The position numbers and the translations under genes are program-made. The notes below the pieces were generated by a model. The model made no database searches and was not told the origin of the DNA. It worked only from the letters and a program-made list of their open reading frames with translations. This document shows positions 1 to 7,997 of a stretch of DNA of 48,817 bases, one piece after another; within the stretch, counting starts at the first letter, position 1, and every line of letters begins with the position of its first letter. Origin of the DNA: Halanaerobiales bacterium (lineage in GTDB: Bacteria > Bacillota > Halanaerobiia > Halanaerobiales > DTU029); the NCBI GenBank assembly GCA_022360715.1, contig JAKSCG010000072.1, positions 1-48,817 of the forward strand, written 5' to 3'.

Positions 1-1371
1 ACTAAATCCGCTGTTATTGCAGTTAGGTTTGACTACTGTTCCACCTTTTATCACCAGATGGATGTTTTGTAAATCGGTAATTTTCTTTAACGGATTACCC
101 TTTACCAGGATCAGATCAGCCTCTTTCCCTGACTCAAGAGTCCCTATTTCCTTTTCTAAACCTAATAACTGGGCAGCAACTTTTGTTGCAGAAAGGATAG
201 CTTGTTTAGCCGTCATCCCAAATTCGACATACAACTCAAGTTCTTTTGGCAGTATGCCATGAGGTGTATAATTAGTTCCTGAATCAGTTCCGGCAGCAAT
301 CTTTACTCCGAATTCAATAGCTTTTTGAAAGTTACTAATATATTCACTTTTATAACTCCTAAATAAATTATCATATGCTTCCTTAATTTGGGGGTTTTTT
401 TGCATCATCTTCTTTATTTTCTCTACCATCTTTAACATTTTAGCAAGACTTTTGGGGGGCATGTTTTGCTCATATTCATTTTCGACAAGAATTCTTTCAA
501 TATCAGTAAAGATCAGATAATTTCTTCTTACCAGGTCCGCTGTCGGCACAAAAAATATTCCTTTATCTTTTGCCTTAATCAAGACCTCTTCAGGAATTAT
601 TCCTCCTAAATAAGTTGGACAGTGTTCAATGCTGGTTACACCGGCATCAATAACCGTTTCTAAACCATCCAGCCACATCGAATGAGTAGCTACAGCAAGA
701 CCGAGCTTATTTGCCTCTTTTACTATTTTTGATAATACAGTTAACGGCATGTTTTTTTGTTTTTTTAATGGGTCCGAGTAGGGGGCGACCGTTTTAATAA
801 AGTTACACCCATTTTCAACTTTTTTTTCAATGATTTTAGGAACCTCACCAACATCTTTTATAGCAGTACCAAAAAGAGGGTAATCAAAATACCCGCCTTT
901 AACGGTTAGGGGCGAAGTAGAAACCAATAGCCTTGGACCCAAAACCTCCCCTTTGTCAATGCTTTCTTTTAATTTTACCTGACCAAATCCAGGCATTTCC
1001 CTGGCGGTTGTTACTCCTGATTTAAGGGTTAACCAGGCATTTCTACTAAGTCTTTCCGGAAAAGCTTCTCCGAAAAAAATAGGATAGGTTTCAAAGACTC
1101 CGTTAAATGATAGGTGAATATGTGCATCAATTAATCCCGGAAGAGCTGTCATATCTGTACCGTCAATAATATAGCTTTCCGCTGGAATCTCCACCGTTTC
1201 CTTTTTTCCCACTGCAATAAACTGTCCGTCTTTAATTAATATTCTTCCATTTTCATAAGCGTCAACACCGGTTCCATCAAAAATTGTGACATGATCAATA
1301 GTAATTAGAGCGGGACTTTCTTTAAGGACTGTCTGTTTTGTAAATTTAGGATTGTTCCAATTCAACACCAA
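1..1371 (-). CDS. Amidohydrolase, HutI/prolidase-like (C-terminus beyond window)
   Basis: A metal-dependent hydrolase of the amidohydrolase superfamily (COG1228, imidazolonepropionase/Xaa-Pro dipeptidase-like). The frame stays open for 457 codons to the window edge, so the 3' end is missing. The metal and catalytic signatures are visible in order: DAHIHLS (HxH), a lysine in NFIKTVAP (the usual carbamylated bridging lysine), ATHS, SIEHC, and the aspartate in AAGTDSGT. The C-terminal part returns to the small beta-sandwich (ESGKEADLILVKGNP), as is typical. The start is probably TTG at 1371, with GTG at 1368 as an alternative; an AAGGGGGG ribosome binding site lies 5 nt upstream of the TTG. There is no signal peptide, so it should be cytoplasmic. 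The gene lies 28 nt downstream of an ArsR-type regulator and is probably co-transcribed with it. The substrate cannot be fixed: members act on cyclic amides, dipeptides or esters. Confidence 0.88.
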   Translation of the reverse strand, partial: MVLNWNNPKFTKQTVLKESPALITIDHVTIFDGTGVDAYENGRILIKDGQFIAVGKKETVEIPAESYIIDGTDMTALPGLIDAHIHLSFNGVFETYPIFFGEAFPERLSRNAWLTLKSGVTTAREMPGFGQVKLKESIDKGEVLGPRLLVSTSPLTVKGGYFDYPLFGTAIKDVGEVPKIIEKKVENGCNFIKTVAPYSDPLKKQKNMPLTVLSKIVKEANKLGLAVATHSMWLDGLETVIDAGVTSIEHCPTYLGGIIPEEVLIKAKDKGIFFVPTADLVRRNYLIFTDIERILVENEYEQNMPPKSLAKMLKMVEKIKKMMQKNPQIKEAYDNLFRSYKSEYISNFQKAIEFGVKIAAGTDSGTNYTPHGILPKELELYVEFGMTAKQAILSATKVAAQLLGLEKEIGTLESGKEADLILVKGNPLKKITDLQNIHLVIKGGTVVKPNCNNSGFS

Positions 1372-1399
1372 ATAAACCCCCCTTAGCTTATAAAATATA

Positions 1400-2470
1400 T
1401 TATTTAATGCTAAAACTATGCTTTAATTCAGAGATCAGCTCTTTGAATTTAACTTTATTTAATGTATAATAGATTTTATTTTCCGATTTTTCCATCTGGA
1501 TCAAACTTACCGTTAAGAACTTTTCTAAATGATATTTTACAGCAGGAGTGCTGAATCCCAGTGTATCTGCGAGCTCAGTCAGATATTTAGGCCCTTGATT
1601 CATTTGTAATAATATCTTTAATCGGGTTTCATCTGCTAACACCTTAAGTATACTGAGTTTTGAAAGTAATCCTTGATTTCCACTACCCCATATTTGAACA
1701 ATCTCCGGATATCTATACCCAATAACAAGACATTCTTTCTCAAAATAAAAATAACTTCCCCATTCGGTAAAGTAGCTGATGTGTATACTAAGGGCCTTTT
1801 GATTGGTGAACAGATCTGTTTCGATTCCTTTGGCTAAAACAGGAAAAACGCTATTAATAAATGATTGTTTTAGATTGTCTTGATGATCAATGATATACTG
1901 GGTAATAAATTGATCTACTTCATCTTGCTTTTTCTGATAGAATGTGTGGTAGTAATACCGCAATAATGATAATACTTCTTTTTTTACCAGCTCAGGTTTA
2001 CTTAATATTTTAAAGACTCGCCATTTTCCTGTGCTAGAGACTGTAAAATATTCTTCAATAATATCAAATAGTCTCTCCTCTTGTTTGATGCTAAAAAAAT
2101 CTTCTTTCAATTGATCTTCACAACCAAACAGCAATAAATAACTACATATTTTTTCTGGTGATAATTTTTGGATATATGTAATAAAATTCTCAAAGGTTTT
2201 CTCTACCTGTAACTCATTTACTATAAATGCTAGCCCTAACCCAAAATAGCCATCATCGTTAAAATAAAACTCTAATAATTCCTTCATCGGTTCATTGATG
2301 GTATTAAGTACTTGATTTACCCAGTTATCAATTTCTTCATCAATAGCCATGCCATATTCCTTCGCTAGTTTATAGTAAAGCTTATTAACACCTATTCTTT
2401 GAATACTAAAAAGGAGTTCCAATATAGTGTCCGTATGCAGTTCAATTTTATCTTGATAACTTTTTTCCAT
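1400..2470 (-). CDS. ArsR-type winged-helix transcriptional regulator (long N-terminal domain)
   Basis: This 356-residue protein has a C-terminal ArsR-like winged helix at about residues 263-356. It shows the family pattern LADETRLKILLQM, then LTELADTLGFSTPAVKYHLEKF as the recognition helix region, then a wing ending in IYYTL. The first 260 residues are helical and of no family I recognise; this layout occurs in ArsR-family proteins with a large N-terminal sensor-like domain. No cysteine metal-binding motif is evident in the HTH, so metal sensing is unlikely. An AGGAGCG ribosome binding site precedes the ATG. The gene is followed closely by the amidohydrolase, its probable target, and its own promoter region carries ATTTAAC-type palindromes suggesting autoregulation. 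Confidence 0.85.
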   Translation of the reverse strand: MEKSYQDKIELHTDTILELLFSIQRIGVNKLYYKLAKEYGMAIDEEIDNWVNQVLNTINEPMKELLEFYFNDDGYFGLGLAFIVNELQVEKTFENFITYIQKLSPEKICSYLLLFGCEDQLKEDFFSIKQEERLFDIIEEYFTVSSTGKWRVFKILSKPELVKKEVLSLLRYYYHTFYQKKQDEVDQFITQYIIDHQDNLKQSFINSVFPVLAKGIETDLFTNQKALSIHISYFTEWGSYFYFEKECLVIGYRYPEIVQIWGSGNQGLLSKLSILKVLADETRLKILLQMNQGPKYLTELADTLGFSTPAVKYHLEKFLTVSLIQMEKSENKIYYTLNKVKFKELISELKHSFSIK

Positions 2471-2495
2471 AACTCAACGCTCCTATTAATGGCAA

Positions 2496-2540
2496 GTTAA
2501 ATATTGATTTAACCTTTATATAGTGTTTATTTAACTAAAT
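2496..2540. promoter_or_regulatory. Candidate operator of the ArsR-type regulator
   Basis: A perfect palindrome GTTAAATattgATTTAAC (2496-2513) is followed 16 nt later by a second element, ATTTAacTAAAT (2529-2540), that repeats the ATTTAAC half-site. Both lie between the promoter -10 and the regulator's start codon on the minus strand, a position suited to autorepression. Assignment to this regulator is inference. Confidence 0.5.
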
Positions 2541-2567
2541 ATTATTCTAAATTTTACATATTGTCAA
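2539..2567 (-). promoter_or_regulatory. Promoter of the ArsR-amidohydrolase operon
   Basis: On the minus strand there is a perfect -35 TTGACA (2567-2562), a 17-nt spacer and a -10 TAATAT (2544-2539). It points at the ArsR-type gene, whose ATG is at 2470. Confidence 0.55.
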
Positions 2568-2726
2568 GTGCTCTAATATGAAAAACCCATATAATAAGAT
2601 TTGGGGTTTTGGATGATTCTCGAAGAACTTCCCAAAGGTCATACGCAACAATAATATGGAAGATTTGACATATAAATAAGCTTACATCAAGGCGAGATTT
2701 TTATTCTATACAACTGTCAAAAACCC

Positions 2727-2755
2727 GTGACAGAAAGAGTTATTAGTGATACAAT
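2727..2755 (+). promoter_or_regulatory. Promoter of the subtilase gene
   Basis: On the plus strand there is GTGACA (-35), a 17-nt spacer and TACAAT (-10). It would give a leader of roughly 225 nt before the subtilase ATG at 2987. Confidence is moderate because both hexamers deviate by one base from consensus. Confidence 0.4.
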
Positions 2756-2759
2756 AATA

Positions 2760-2932
2760 TGTGATGTATAGTACTTACACATTGGTGGAAAGGTTTTTAC
2801 ACCGTTGAATTGAGGAGGATTAGGGGTTGTGATTTTTTAAGGTAATATTGTACAACATCCCTTAGGATTACCAGGATACCCAAAGGCGCTTATAAGTATT
2901 ATGGGCCAAATCCCTAATATAACAGGGATTTG
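2760..2932 (+). other. Structured untranslated leader ahead of the subtilase
   Basis: This stretch has no convincing gene but several possible stems: GGTG/CACC near 2784-2803, GGTAAT (2841-2846) with ATTACC (2867-2872), and a 9-bp stem CAAATCCCT (2907-2915) with AGGGATTTG (2924-2932) around an 8-nt loop. The last stem has no adjoining T-run, so it is not a clear terminator. I recognise no known riboswitch class. Confidence 0.35.
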
Positions 2933-2986
2933 ACTATATAGATTAAGAATTTTTTGACAAAACCAAGAAAAATGGGGGAATTTATA

Positions 2987-4123
2987 ATGAAAAAAGTAAC
3001 GTATATTTTAGTTGTGATACTACTTTTATTAAGTTTATTAATAAGTAGTTGTGTTGCAGAAAATAGTAGCGCTCAAAAAGATAGCGAGTCAAAAACGATA
3101 ATAAATGATAAACAGGAAATTAGTGAATTTGCTGATTTAAGACAAGGTTTGTTAATGATGCAAGGAAAGTCCTTAAGGGATATGGATTTGTCAAACAAAT
3201 ATGAAGTATTATTAACAGCAACATTCGATACACATACTCAATGGCCACCAAAAGATAAATTACCAGAAAAGTTTAATCCTCAACAAATAATTGAAATAGG
3301 TAAAGATCCAGGTTTACAGATCAGAGACTTACATAAGCAAGGATTTACTGGAAAAGGTGTAAAGGTGGCAATTATTGACCAACCTTTATTACTAGGACAT
3401 GAAGAGTATAAAGATAGATTAGAAAAATATACTACAATAGATTGTGAAGGAGTAGACCCTCACATGCATGGAACTGCAATAGCTAGTTTATTAGTTGGGA
3501 AGAGTTGTGGGGTTGCTCCTAATGCTTCATTATATTATTGGGCTGAACCAACTTGGAAACAAGATTATAAGCAGAGGACTCTAGCATTAGAACAGATTAT
3601 TGAATACAATAAGGATAAACCTTTAAGTGAAAGAATAAGAGTTGTAAGTGTTTCCATAGGGTATATTGATAGTTTTGATAATTTGTCATCATGGAAGGCC
3701 AAAATAAAAGAAGCTGAAGCAAATGGTATAATTGTAGTTCATTGTTCTCATGAAGAGGATAAGGATTTTTGTGGAATCGGTTGCGATTTATATAAAGACA
3801 GAAACAACCCTGAAAATTATAATATCTGTTATTTTGTAGGTAATAACCCATATTTAAAATTCCTAAAATTATTGTATGTTCCAATAGATAATAGAACTAC
3901 AGCAGATTTTCAAGGAGAAAATGATTATACATTTTGGTCTAAAGGAGGATTAAGTTGGGGTGCTCCATATTTGGCAGGAGTGATTGCTTTAGGACTTCAA
4001 GCAAATCCGAATGTTGAAGAAGAGGATATTTATAAATATTTAAAAGAAACCGGCACTTCTTTTAATGGAGGGTATATTATTAATCCTAAAGCATTCATAC
4101 AGAAGATAAAAGAAATGAATTGA
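2987..4123 (+). CDS. Subtilisin-like (S8) serine protease, lipoprotein
   Basis: A 378-residue exported protease. The start is ATG 2987, with GGGGGAA 6 nt upstream; an in-frame TTG at 2954 has no such site and would put residues in front of the signal peptide. The N-terminus is a lipoprotein signal (MKKVTYILV..., lipobox ISSC, lipidated Cys22), so it should be anchored on the outer face of the membrane. The S8 triad can be traced: Asp131 in VAIIDQPL, His161 in HMHGTAIAS, Ser323 in GGLSWGAPYLAG. The serine motif is GLSWGAPY where classical subtilases have GTSMAAPH. The usual oxyanion asparagine is not in the expected place, where IIVVHCSHE replaces the familiar AAGN. It stands alone, with its own promoter and a terminator behind it. 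The target is unknown. Confidence 0.85.
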   Translation: MKKVTYILVVILLLLSLLISSCVAENSSAQKDSESKTIINDKQEISEFADLRQGLLMMQGKSLRDMDLSNKYEVLLTATFDTHTQWPPKDKLPEKFNPQQIIEIGKDPGLQIRDLHKQGFTGKGVKVAIIDQPLLLGHEEYKDRLEKYTTIDCEGVDPHMHGTAIASLLVGKSCGVAPNASLYYWAEPTWKQDYKQRTLALEQIIEYNKDKPLSERIRVVSVSIGYIDSFDNLSSWKAKIKEAEANGIIVVHCSHEEDKDFCGIGCDLYKDRNNPENYNICYFVGNNPYLKFLKLLYVPIDNRTTADFQGENDYTFWSKGGLSWGAPYLAGVIALGLQANPNVEEEDIYKYLKETGTSFNGGYIINPKAFIQKIKEMN

Positions 4124-4212
4124 AAAACATGGACAACGTCTAACCGTATATTTCCACATACTGGCATATAAGCCAATAGAAGCGAAAAAGAGAAACTGCA
4201 GAGGTGAAAAAA

Positions 4213-4243
4213 AGAAATAAGGGCTATAATAGCCCTTATTTCT
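4213..4243. terminator. Bidirectional terminator between subtilase and dehydrogenase
   Basis: A 14-bp stem with a 3-nt loop contains AATAAGGGCTA and TAGCCCTTATT. It lies between two convergent genes. On the minus strand a run of seven T follows almost directly; on the plus strand the following T-tract is poor. Confidence 0.8.
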
Positions 4244-4316
4244 ATATGGTTTTTGAACAATACCTTACACGTTTAAAGAGATCAGAGGTCAAATATGGCT
4301 TGCTTATACACTATGC

Positions 4317-5105
4317 TTAAGGCTTTATCTCTTGCATTTGGCGAATCTGTCTCAATAATATTTTCTTGGGAGTTAGCGGTATCGCTGCCATCATCATGCG
4401 CTGAGTAAACGTAACTCCTGAAATAATATTTAACTTACCGGCCAACATGGCATTATAACCATCTTTTGCTACTGTTCTTGCACTGAACGCATGGTCAAAT
4501 AAGCCGGTTTTATCCATACCGGAAGTACTGGCAAATTCTGTTTCTGTTGCACCAGGCAAGAGTGCCGTCACAGTGACCTTTGTGTCATGCAATTCCTCAG
4601 CAATGGCATTGCTGAATGATGTTACATAGGCTTTGGTAGCATAATAAACAGCTTGTAAAGGGCCGGCCGTCAAACCCGCCGTGGATGAAACATTGAGGAT
4701 TCTACCTTCATTGCGTTTGACAAAATCAGGCAAGAAAAACCTTGTCAGGGCCGTCAGAGCAACAACATTTAGGTTGAGCATAGCTAAATCCTGTTTCCAG
4801 TCGCGCTGATGGAATTTACCACGTCCACCAAAACCAGCGTTATTGATCAGGTAATTAACTTCTCCACCTGCTTGCTTAACCTCTTGATAAATTTCCAAAG
4901 CGGCCCTGGGCAAGGTGAGGTCTTTAATAATAACCAGCACCTTAATCCTATACTTTTTTTCCAATTCAGTTTTAAGCGCATCCAGCTTAGCTTCACGTCT
5001 GGCAACAATAACAAGGTCACCGCCTTGCTCTGCATGAATCCTTGCTAACTCTTTACCAATACCACTTGATGCTCCTGTAATTAGTGCTGTCTTCTTTGGG
5101 GGCAT
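4317..5105 (-). CDS. Short-chain dehydrogenase/reductase (DltE/YqjQ-type)
   Basis: A 262-residue classical SDR oxidoreductase. The Rossmann cofactor motif TGASSGIG is at residues 10-17, NNAG at 88-91, the catalytic serine in NVSSTAG near 141, and the YxxxK pair at Tyr154/Lys158. The basic ARR after the second strand (about residues 35-37) favours NADP(H). The C-terminal part resembles cytoplasmic SDRs of the DltE/YqjQ group, whose substrates are poorly known. AAGGAGA precedes the ATG. It lies 125 nt downstream of cotA on the same strand, but tandem repeats in that gap suggest its own regulated promoter. Confidence 0.88.
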   Translation of the reverse strand: MPPKKTALITGASSGIGKELARIHAEQGGDLVIVARREAKLDALKTELEKKYRIKVLVIIKDLTLPRAALEIYQEVKQAGGEVNYLINNAGFGGRGKFHQRDWKQDLAMLNLNVVALTALTRFFLPDFVKRNEGRILNVSSTAGLTAGPLQAVYYATKAYVTSFSNAIAEELHDTKVTVTALLPGATETEFASTSGMDKTGLFDHAFSARTVAKDGYNAMLAGKLNIISGVTFTQRMMMAAIPLTPKKILLRQIRQMQEIKP

Positions 5106-5172
5106 GAATATCTCCTTTCAACGGATTATACCGATTTACTACTAATATACACTAATTAGCAAGTTAATGAAA

Positions 5173-5208
5173 TATACATATTACTGATCTGTTTATACAT
5201 ATTACTGA
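5173..5208. repeat. 15-bp tandem direct repeat upstream of the dehydrogenase
   Basis: TATACATATTACTGA occurs at 5173-5187 and again, identically, at 5194-5208, a 21-bp period or two helical turns. It lies in the cotA/SDR gap about 70-100 nt from the SDR start. It looks like a pair of binding sites for a regulator on one face of the DNA. The regulator is not identified. Confidence 0.5.
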
Positions 5209-5230
5209 ACTTTTAAGTTGGAAATAATAA

Positions 5231-6781
5231 TTATGGCCGGTTGACCGGCCGAAGTACTTGATAGGGGCGCATCATTTCATGGTCTTCGTGTTCCAGGATA
5301 TGACAGTGCCAGACATATAGCCCGGTATAAGGGCCAAATCGGCTAATAATTCTGGTAACCTCCCCCGGATTGGCCCGCACGGTATCTTTCCATCCCCGTT
5401 CATTAAGGTCTGGTAACCTGACTGGCCCGGTAGGCAGAATTTGACCGGTTTGCCGGAAGTATTCAAGGTCAAAAGATTGTCGGTCTAAAACCTGAAAATT
5501 GACTAAATGGAGGTGAATCGGATGGGTCGAGAGGGCCAGGTTAATTAACTGCCAGACTTCTATACTGCCCAGCCGGGGGTTCTCTGAGATCGGATCATCC
5601 CATATCTTCCCGTCCAGCAGGAGAAAGGGGCGGCCATATTGATCGCTTTCCCGGACCAGGGTAAGCTTTCTTTCCCGGCTAGCTTCGGCTTCCGACAAGC
5701 GGTGAATGATGCTTAGCCGGGCGGGGATTTGACTGAAGTCATAACTGGATAAAGGGAGTGATACCCTGAATTGCATAATCTGTCCGACCGTATCGGGATC
5801 GACTGCTTCTCCCCGTGGAAATGGTGCTACCGCATCGTTGGTCAACAGAATATTTTGCCGCCAATACGGTGAAAAATCGATGATCAGATCAGCCCGTTCG
5901 GCCGGGGCAAGTAATATCTCTTTAGTTACCACCGGTTTTTCCAGTAATCCGCCATCCGTTCCGATCTGATAAAACGGCTGTCCGCTGGAAAGACTGAGCC
6001 GGTAGAAGCGAGCATTAGAACCGTTAATGATCCGAAAGCGGTATTTTCTTGGCTCGACTTCAAGGTAAGGCCAGACTATCCCGTTGACCAGGATTGTCTC
6101 CCCAAAAAAGTCCGGAATTACCGACGGGTCAACACCAGGCACCGGCGGATCAGGTTGACTTGGATAAAAAAGGGAACCATCCGGCTGAAAAGACCTATCC
6201 TGAATTAATAGAGGCAGTTCATAACACCCTTTGGGCAGATCAAGGGCCTCTTCTCTGGCATCACGAATGATGTAAGCCCCGGCTAAACCGGCATAAACAT
6301 TCAAGCGGGTAATACCGAGGGCATGGGCATGATACCAGAGGGTAGTCGGTCGCTGCCGGTTAGGGTAATCATAGACCTTTCTGGTAAAAAAAGGTCCGAC
6401 TTCTTGATAGTTATTGGTAAACCATGCCTCCGGATAACCATCACTTTCCGGCGGTACCACACCTCCATGCAAGTGGATCACGGTTCGTACCTGCGGTTGA
6501 TCCGGTCCGGCCCCGTGAATCGTTGTATCAACCGGTAGTAAATGTTCCGCCGGGAGATTGTTAAGCCATTTAACCTTGATCCATTGATTACGTATGGCTT
6601 CAATGGTTGGCCCGGGGTAAGCACCTTCAAAGCCCCAGACTAAAGTAGCCGGAAGATCACGGTGTAGTTTTTGTCTGAACTGCTGCATCCTTACTTCATA
6701 ATATGTTAAATTGTTTTTTCGCCACTTCGGTTTAAGGATGCTGGGGACCAATAGCTTATCGACAAATTTTGCTATTTTCAT
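5231..6781 (-). CDS. cotA: Multicopper oxidase, CotA-type spore coat laccase
   Basis: This 516-residue protein is nearly the length of Bacillus subtilis CotA (513). All four copper clusters are present: HLHGG (His103, His105), WYHAHA (His151, His153), HPIHLHL in the last quarter, and the C-terminal HCHILEHEDHEMM (His492, Cys493, His494, His498, axial Met503). That numbering is one off B. subtilis CotA (491/492/493/497/502). The enzyme oxidises phenolics or bilirubin and reduces O2 to water; in Bacillus it sits in the outer spore coat and helps make pigment. There is no signal peptide, as in CotA. An AAGGGGGA ribosome binding site precedes the ATG. The coat role is transferred from the family; no clear SigE/SigK promoter was found. 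Confidence 0.9.
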   Translation of the reverse strand: MKIAKFVDKLLVPSILKPKWRKNNLTYYEVRMQQFRQKLHRDLPATLVWGFEGAYPGPTIEAIRNQWIKVKWLNNLPAEHLLPVDTTIHGAGPDQPQVRTVIHLHGGVVPPESDGYPEAWFTNNYQEVGPFFTRKVYDYPNRQRPTTLWYHAHALGITRLNVYAGLAGAYIIRDAREEALDLPKGCYELPLLIQDRSFQPDGSLFYPSQPDPPVPGVDPSVIPDFFGETILVNGIVWPYLEVEPRKYRFRIINGSNARFYRLSLSSGQPFYQIGTDGGLLEKPVVTKEILLAPAERADLIIDFSPYWRQNILLTNDAVAPFPRGEAVDPDTVGQIMQFRVSLPLSSYDFSQIPARLSIIHRLSEAEASRERKLTLVRESDQYGRPFLLLDGKIWDDPISENPRLGSIEVWQLINLALSTHPIHLHLVNFQVLDRQSFDLEYFRQTGQILPTGPVRLPDLNERGWKDTVRANPGEVTRIISRFGPYTGLYVWHCHILEHEDHEMMRPYQVLRPVNRP

Positions 6782-7049
6782 ATGACTATCCCCCTTTGTT
6801 ATGAAAATAATTATTGTACATGATTTTGCGTAAAACTTTATATTATAATACGGAAGGTCTCAATTGATGTTCCAAATTACCTTAACTTTTCCATTGACTA
6901 ACTTTCAACAGATTAAACTTTTGACTTAAATTCCCTTTGGGAGAAATTGCAGCTCCGACTAAATATTTTGCTTCTTCAGTATATTTCTTTCATTATAAAG
7001 CATCACAAATGGTTGTATATGAAATTTATTGTTTTGCAATAATTTTTTA
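6782..7049. other. Intergenic region between divergent cotA and DUF2975 gene
   Basis: An A/T-rich non-coding stretch. On the minus strand 6989-6882 a 35-codon frame without a usable start reads like protein (KKYTEEAKYLVGAAIS... ending in WKS and a stop). It may be a gene remnant or chance. A TATAAT-like element for cotA occurs near 6840-6845 on the minus strand without a matching -35. Confidence 0.3.
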
Positions 7050-7078
7050 TTGAATATCAATAACAATAATGATATAAT
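7050..7078 (+). promoter_or_regulatory. Promoter of the DUF2975-XRE pair
   Basis: TTGAAT, a 17-nt spacer and TATAAT lie on the plus strand, about 30 nt before the TTG start at 7109. An inverted repeat TATTGTT (7027-7033) / AACAATA (7062-7068) spans the -35 and could be an operator. Confidence 0.6.
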
Positions 7079-7108
7079 ATTTTTAGTTTAGAAAAAGGGG
7101 AGATCACA

Positions 7109-7597
7109 TTGAAATATTTAGGTGAAAAATCCATATCGCATATACTAAAAATTATACTGGGTATTTTTTGGTATATAGGATGGTTATTTTTTTTAATTTT
7201 GATAATATCTTCGATTATTTCCATTTATAGATATAAGGGGATGTTAAATATAATAGCAACTATAGGTGTACTAGTTATTGCTTCTAGTATATTATTTATT
7301 ATTTTTCAGTTAAGAAATATTCTTGGTACACTTATAAGTAAAAATCCATTTTCAATTTCAAATGTTTATCGTTTCCGCAACATTGGATTTAGTACTTTGT
7401 TAGTAGGCATTTTTATTTTAGTAAATGATTTATATTTTAAGGGTTTAAGAACATTTACTATCTTTGACGATTCCAGTGGGTTGTATACAAATATTGAGAT
7501 ATATATTCCTTTCCTTTTAGGTGTGTTTTCATTAATTTTAGCAGAAATATTTAAAATTGGTTATCAAATTCATGAAGAAAATAAGTTAACTATTTAA
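7109..7597 (+). CDS. DUF2975 membrane protein (YoaS-like)
   Basis: A 162-residue integral membrane protein with about four hydrophobic helices (approximately residues 13-37, 43-67, 92-108 and 130-150). Its size and layout match DUF2975, the family of B. subtilis YoaS. The start is TTG, supported by AAAGGGGAG 6 nt upstream. A small XRE regulator follows 14 nt behind, the same gene pair as yoaS-yozG. The function of DUF2975 is unknown; the constant pairing suggests the membrane protein senses or modulates the regulator. Confidence 0.75.
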   Translation: MKYLGEKSISHILKIILGIFWYIGWLFFLILIISSIISIYRYKGMLNIIATIGVLVIASSILFIIFQLRNILGTLISKNPFSISNVYRFRNIGFSTLLVGIFILVNDLYFKGLRTFTIFDDSSGLYTNIEIYIPFLLGVFSLILAEIFKIGYQIHEENKLTI

Positions 7598-7611
7598 CAG
7601 AGGGGAACAAA

Positions 7612-7824
7612 ATGCCAATAATAGTAAATTTAGATGTGATGATGGCTAAACGTAAAATATCCCTTAAAGAACTGTCTGAAAAAGTAGGAATCACCAACTC
7701 TAACTTATCAATCCTTAAAAATAATAAAGCTAAGGCAATCAGATTATCCACTTTAGAAGTAATATGTAGGGTTTTAGACTGTCAACCCGGCGATATATTA
7801 AAATATGAAGAAGAACAGCTCTAA
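7612..7824 (+). CDS. Small Cro/CI-type (XRE) regulator, YozG-like
   Basis: A 70-residue protein that is essentially one helix-turn-helix domain. The HTH spans about residues 15-40 (ISLKELSEKVGITNSNLSIL), with the family ending CRVLDCQPGDILKYE typical of YozG-type XRE regulators. AGAGGGG precedes the ATG. It is co-transcribed with the DUF2975 membrane protein. With no ligand or oligomerisation domain it probably autoregulates this operon. Confidence 0.85.
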   Translation: MPIIVNLDVMMAKRKISLKELSEKVGITNSNLSILKNNKAKAIRLSTLEVICRVLDCQPGDILKYEEEQL

Positions 7825-7944
7825 AACTCAAATAACTTTGACTATTAGTCTTTCCTCTATCAAATACACTACCATGATATACAATAATGTAAGCCTGATG
7901 TTCATCTTTGATTGCTGTATCGATTCCTGACGTCAAAAGCGTTA

Positions 7945-7972
7945 CAGGGGTGTTCTAGCTAGAACACCCCTG
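7945..7972. terminator. Strong hairpin between convergent genes
   Basis: A perfect 14-bp inverted repeat, CAGGGGTGTTCTAG followed directly by its complement. It lies between the ends of the XRE gene (plus) and the AraC gene (minus). Neither side has a good T-run, so it is a probable but unorthodox bidirectional terminator. Confidence 0.6.
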
Positions 7973-7997
7973 ATTCAGTTAGCTATGTGTAGAAGAT

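Noticed and set aside
4124..4200. A stretch with CAACGTCTAACCG resembling an integron attC end
   Set aside because: No paired inverted core site, no integrase and no cassette array.
7739..7936. A minus-strand frame of 65 codons under the XRE regulator gene
   Set aside because: No ribosome binding site, and half of it is antisense of a convincing gene; kept only as a possible remnant.
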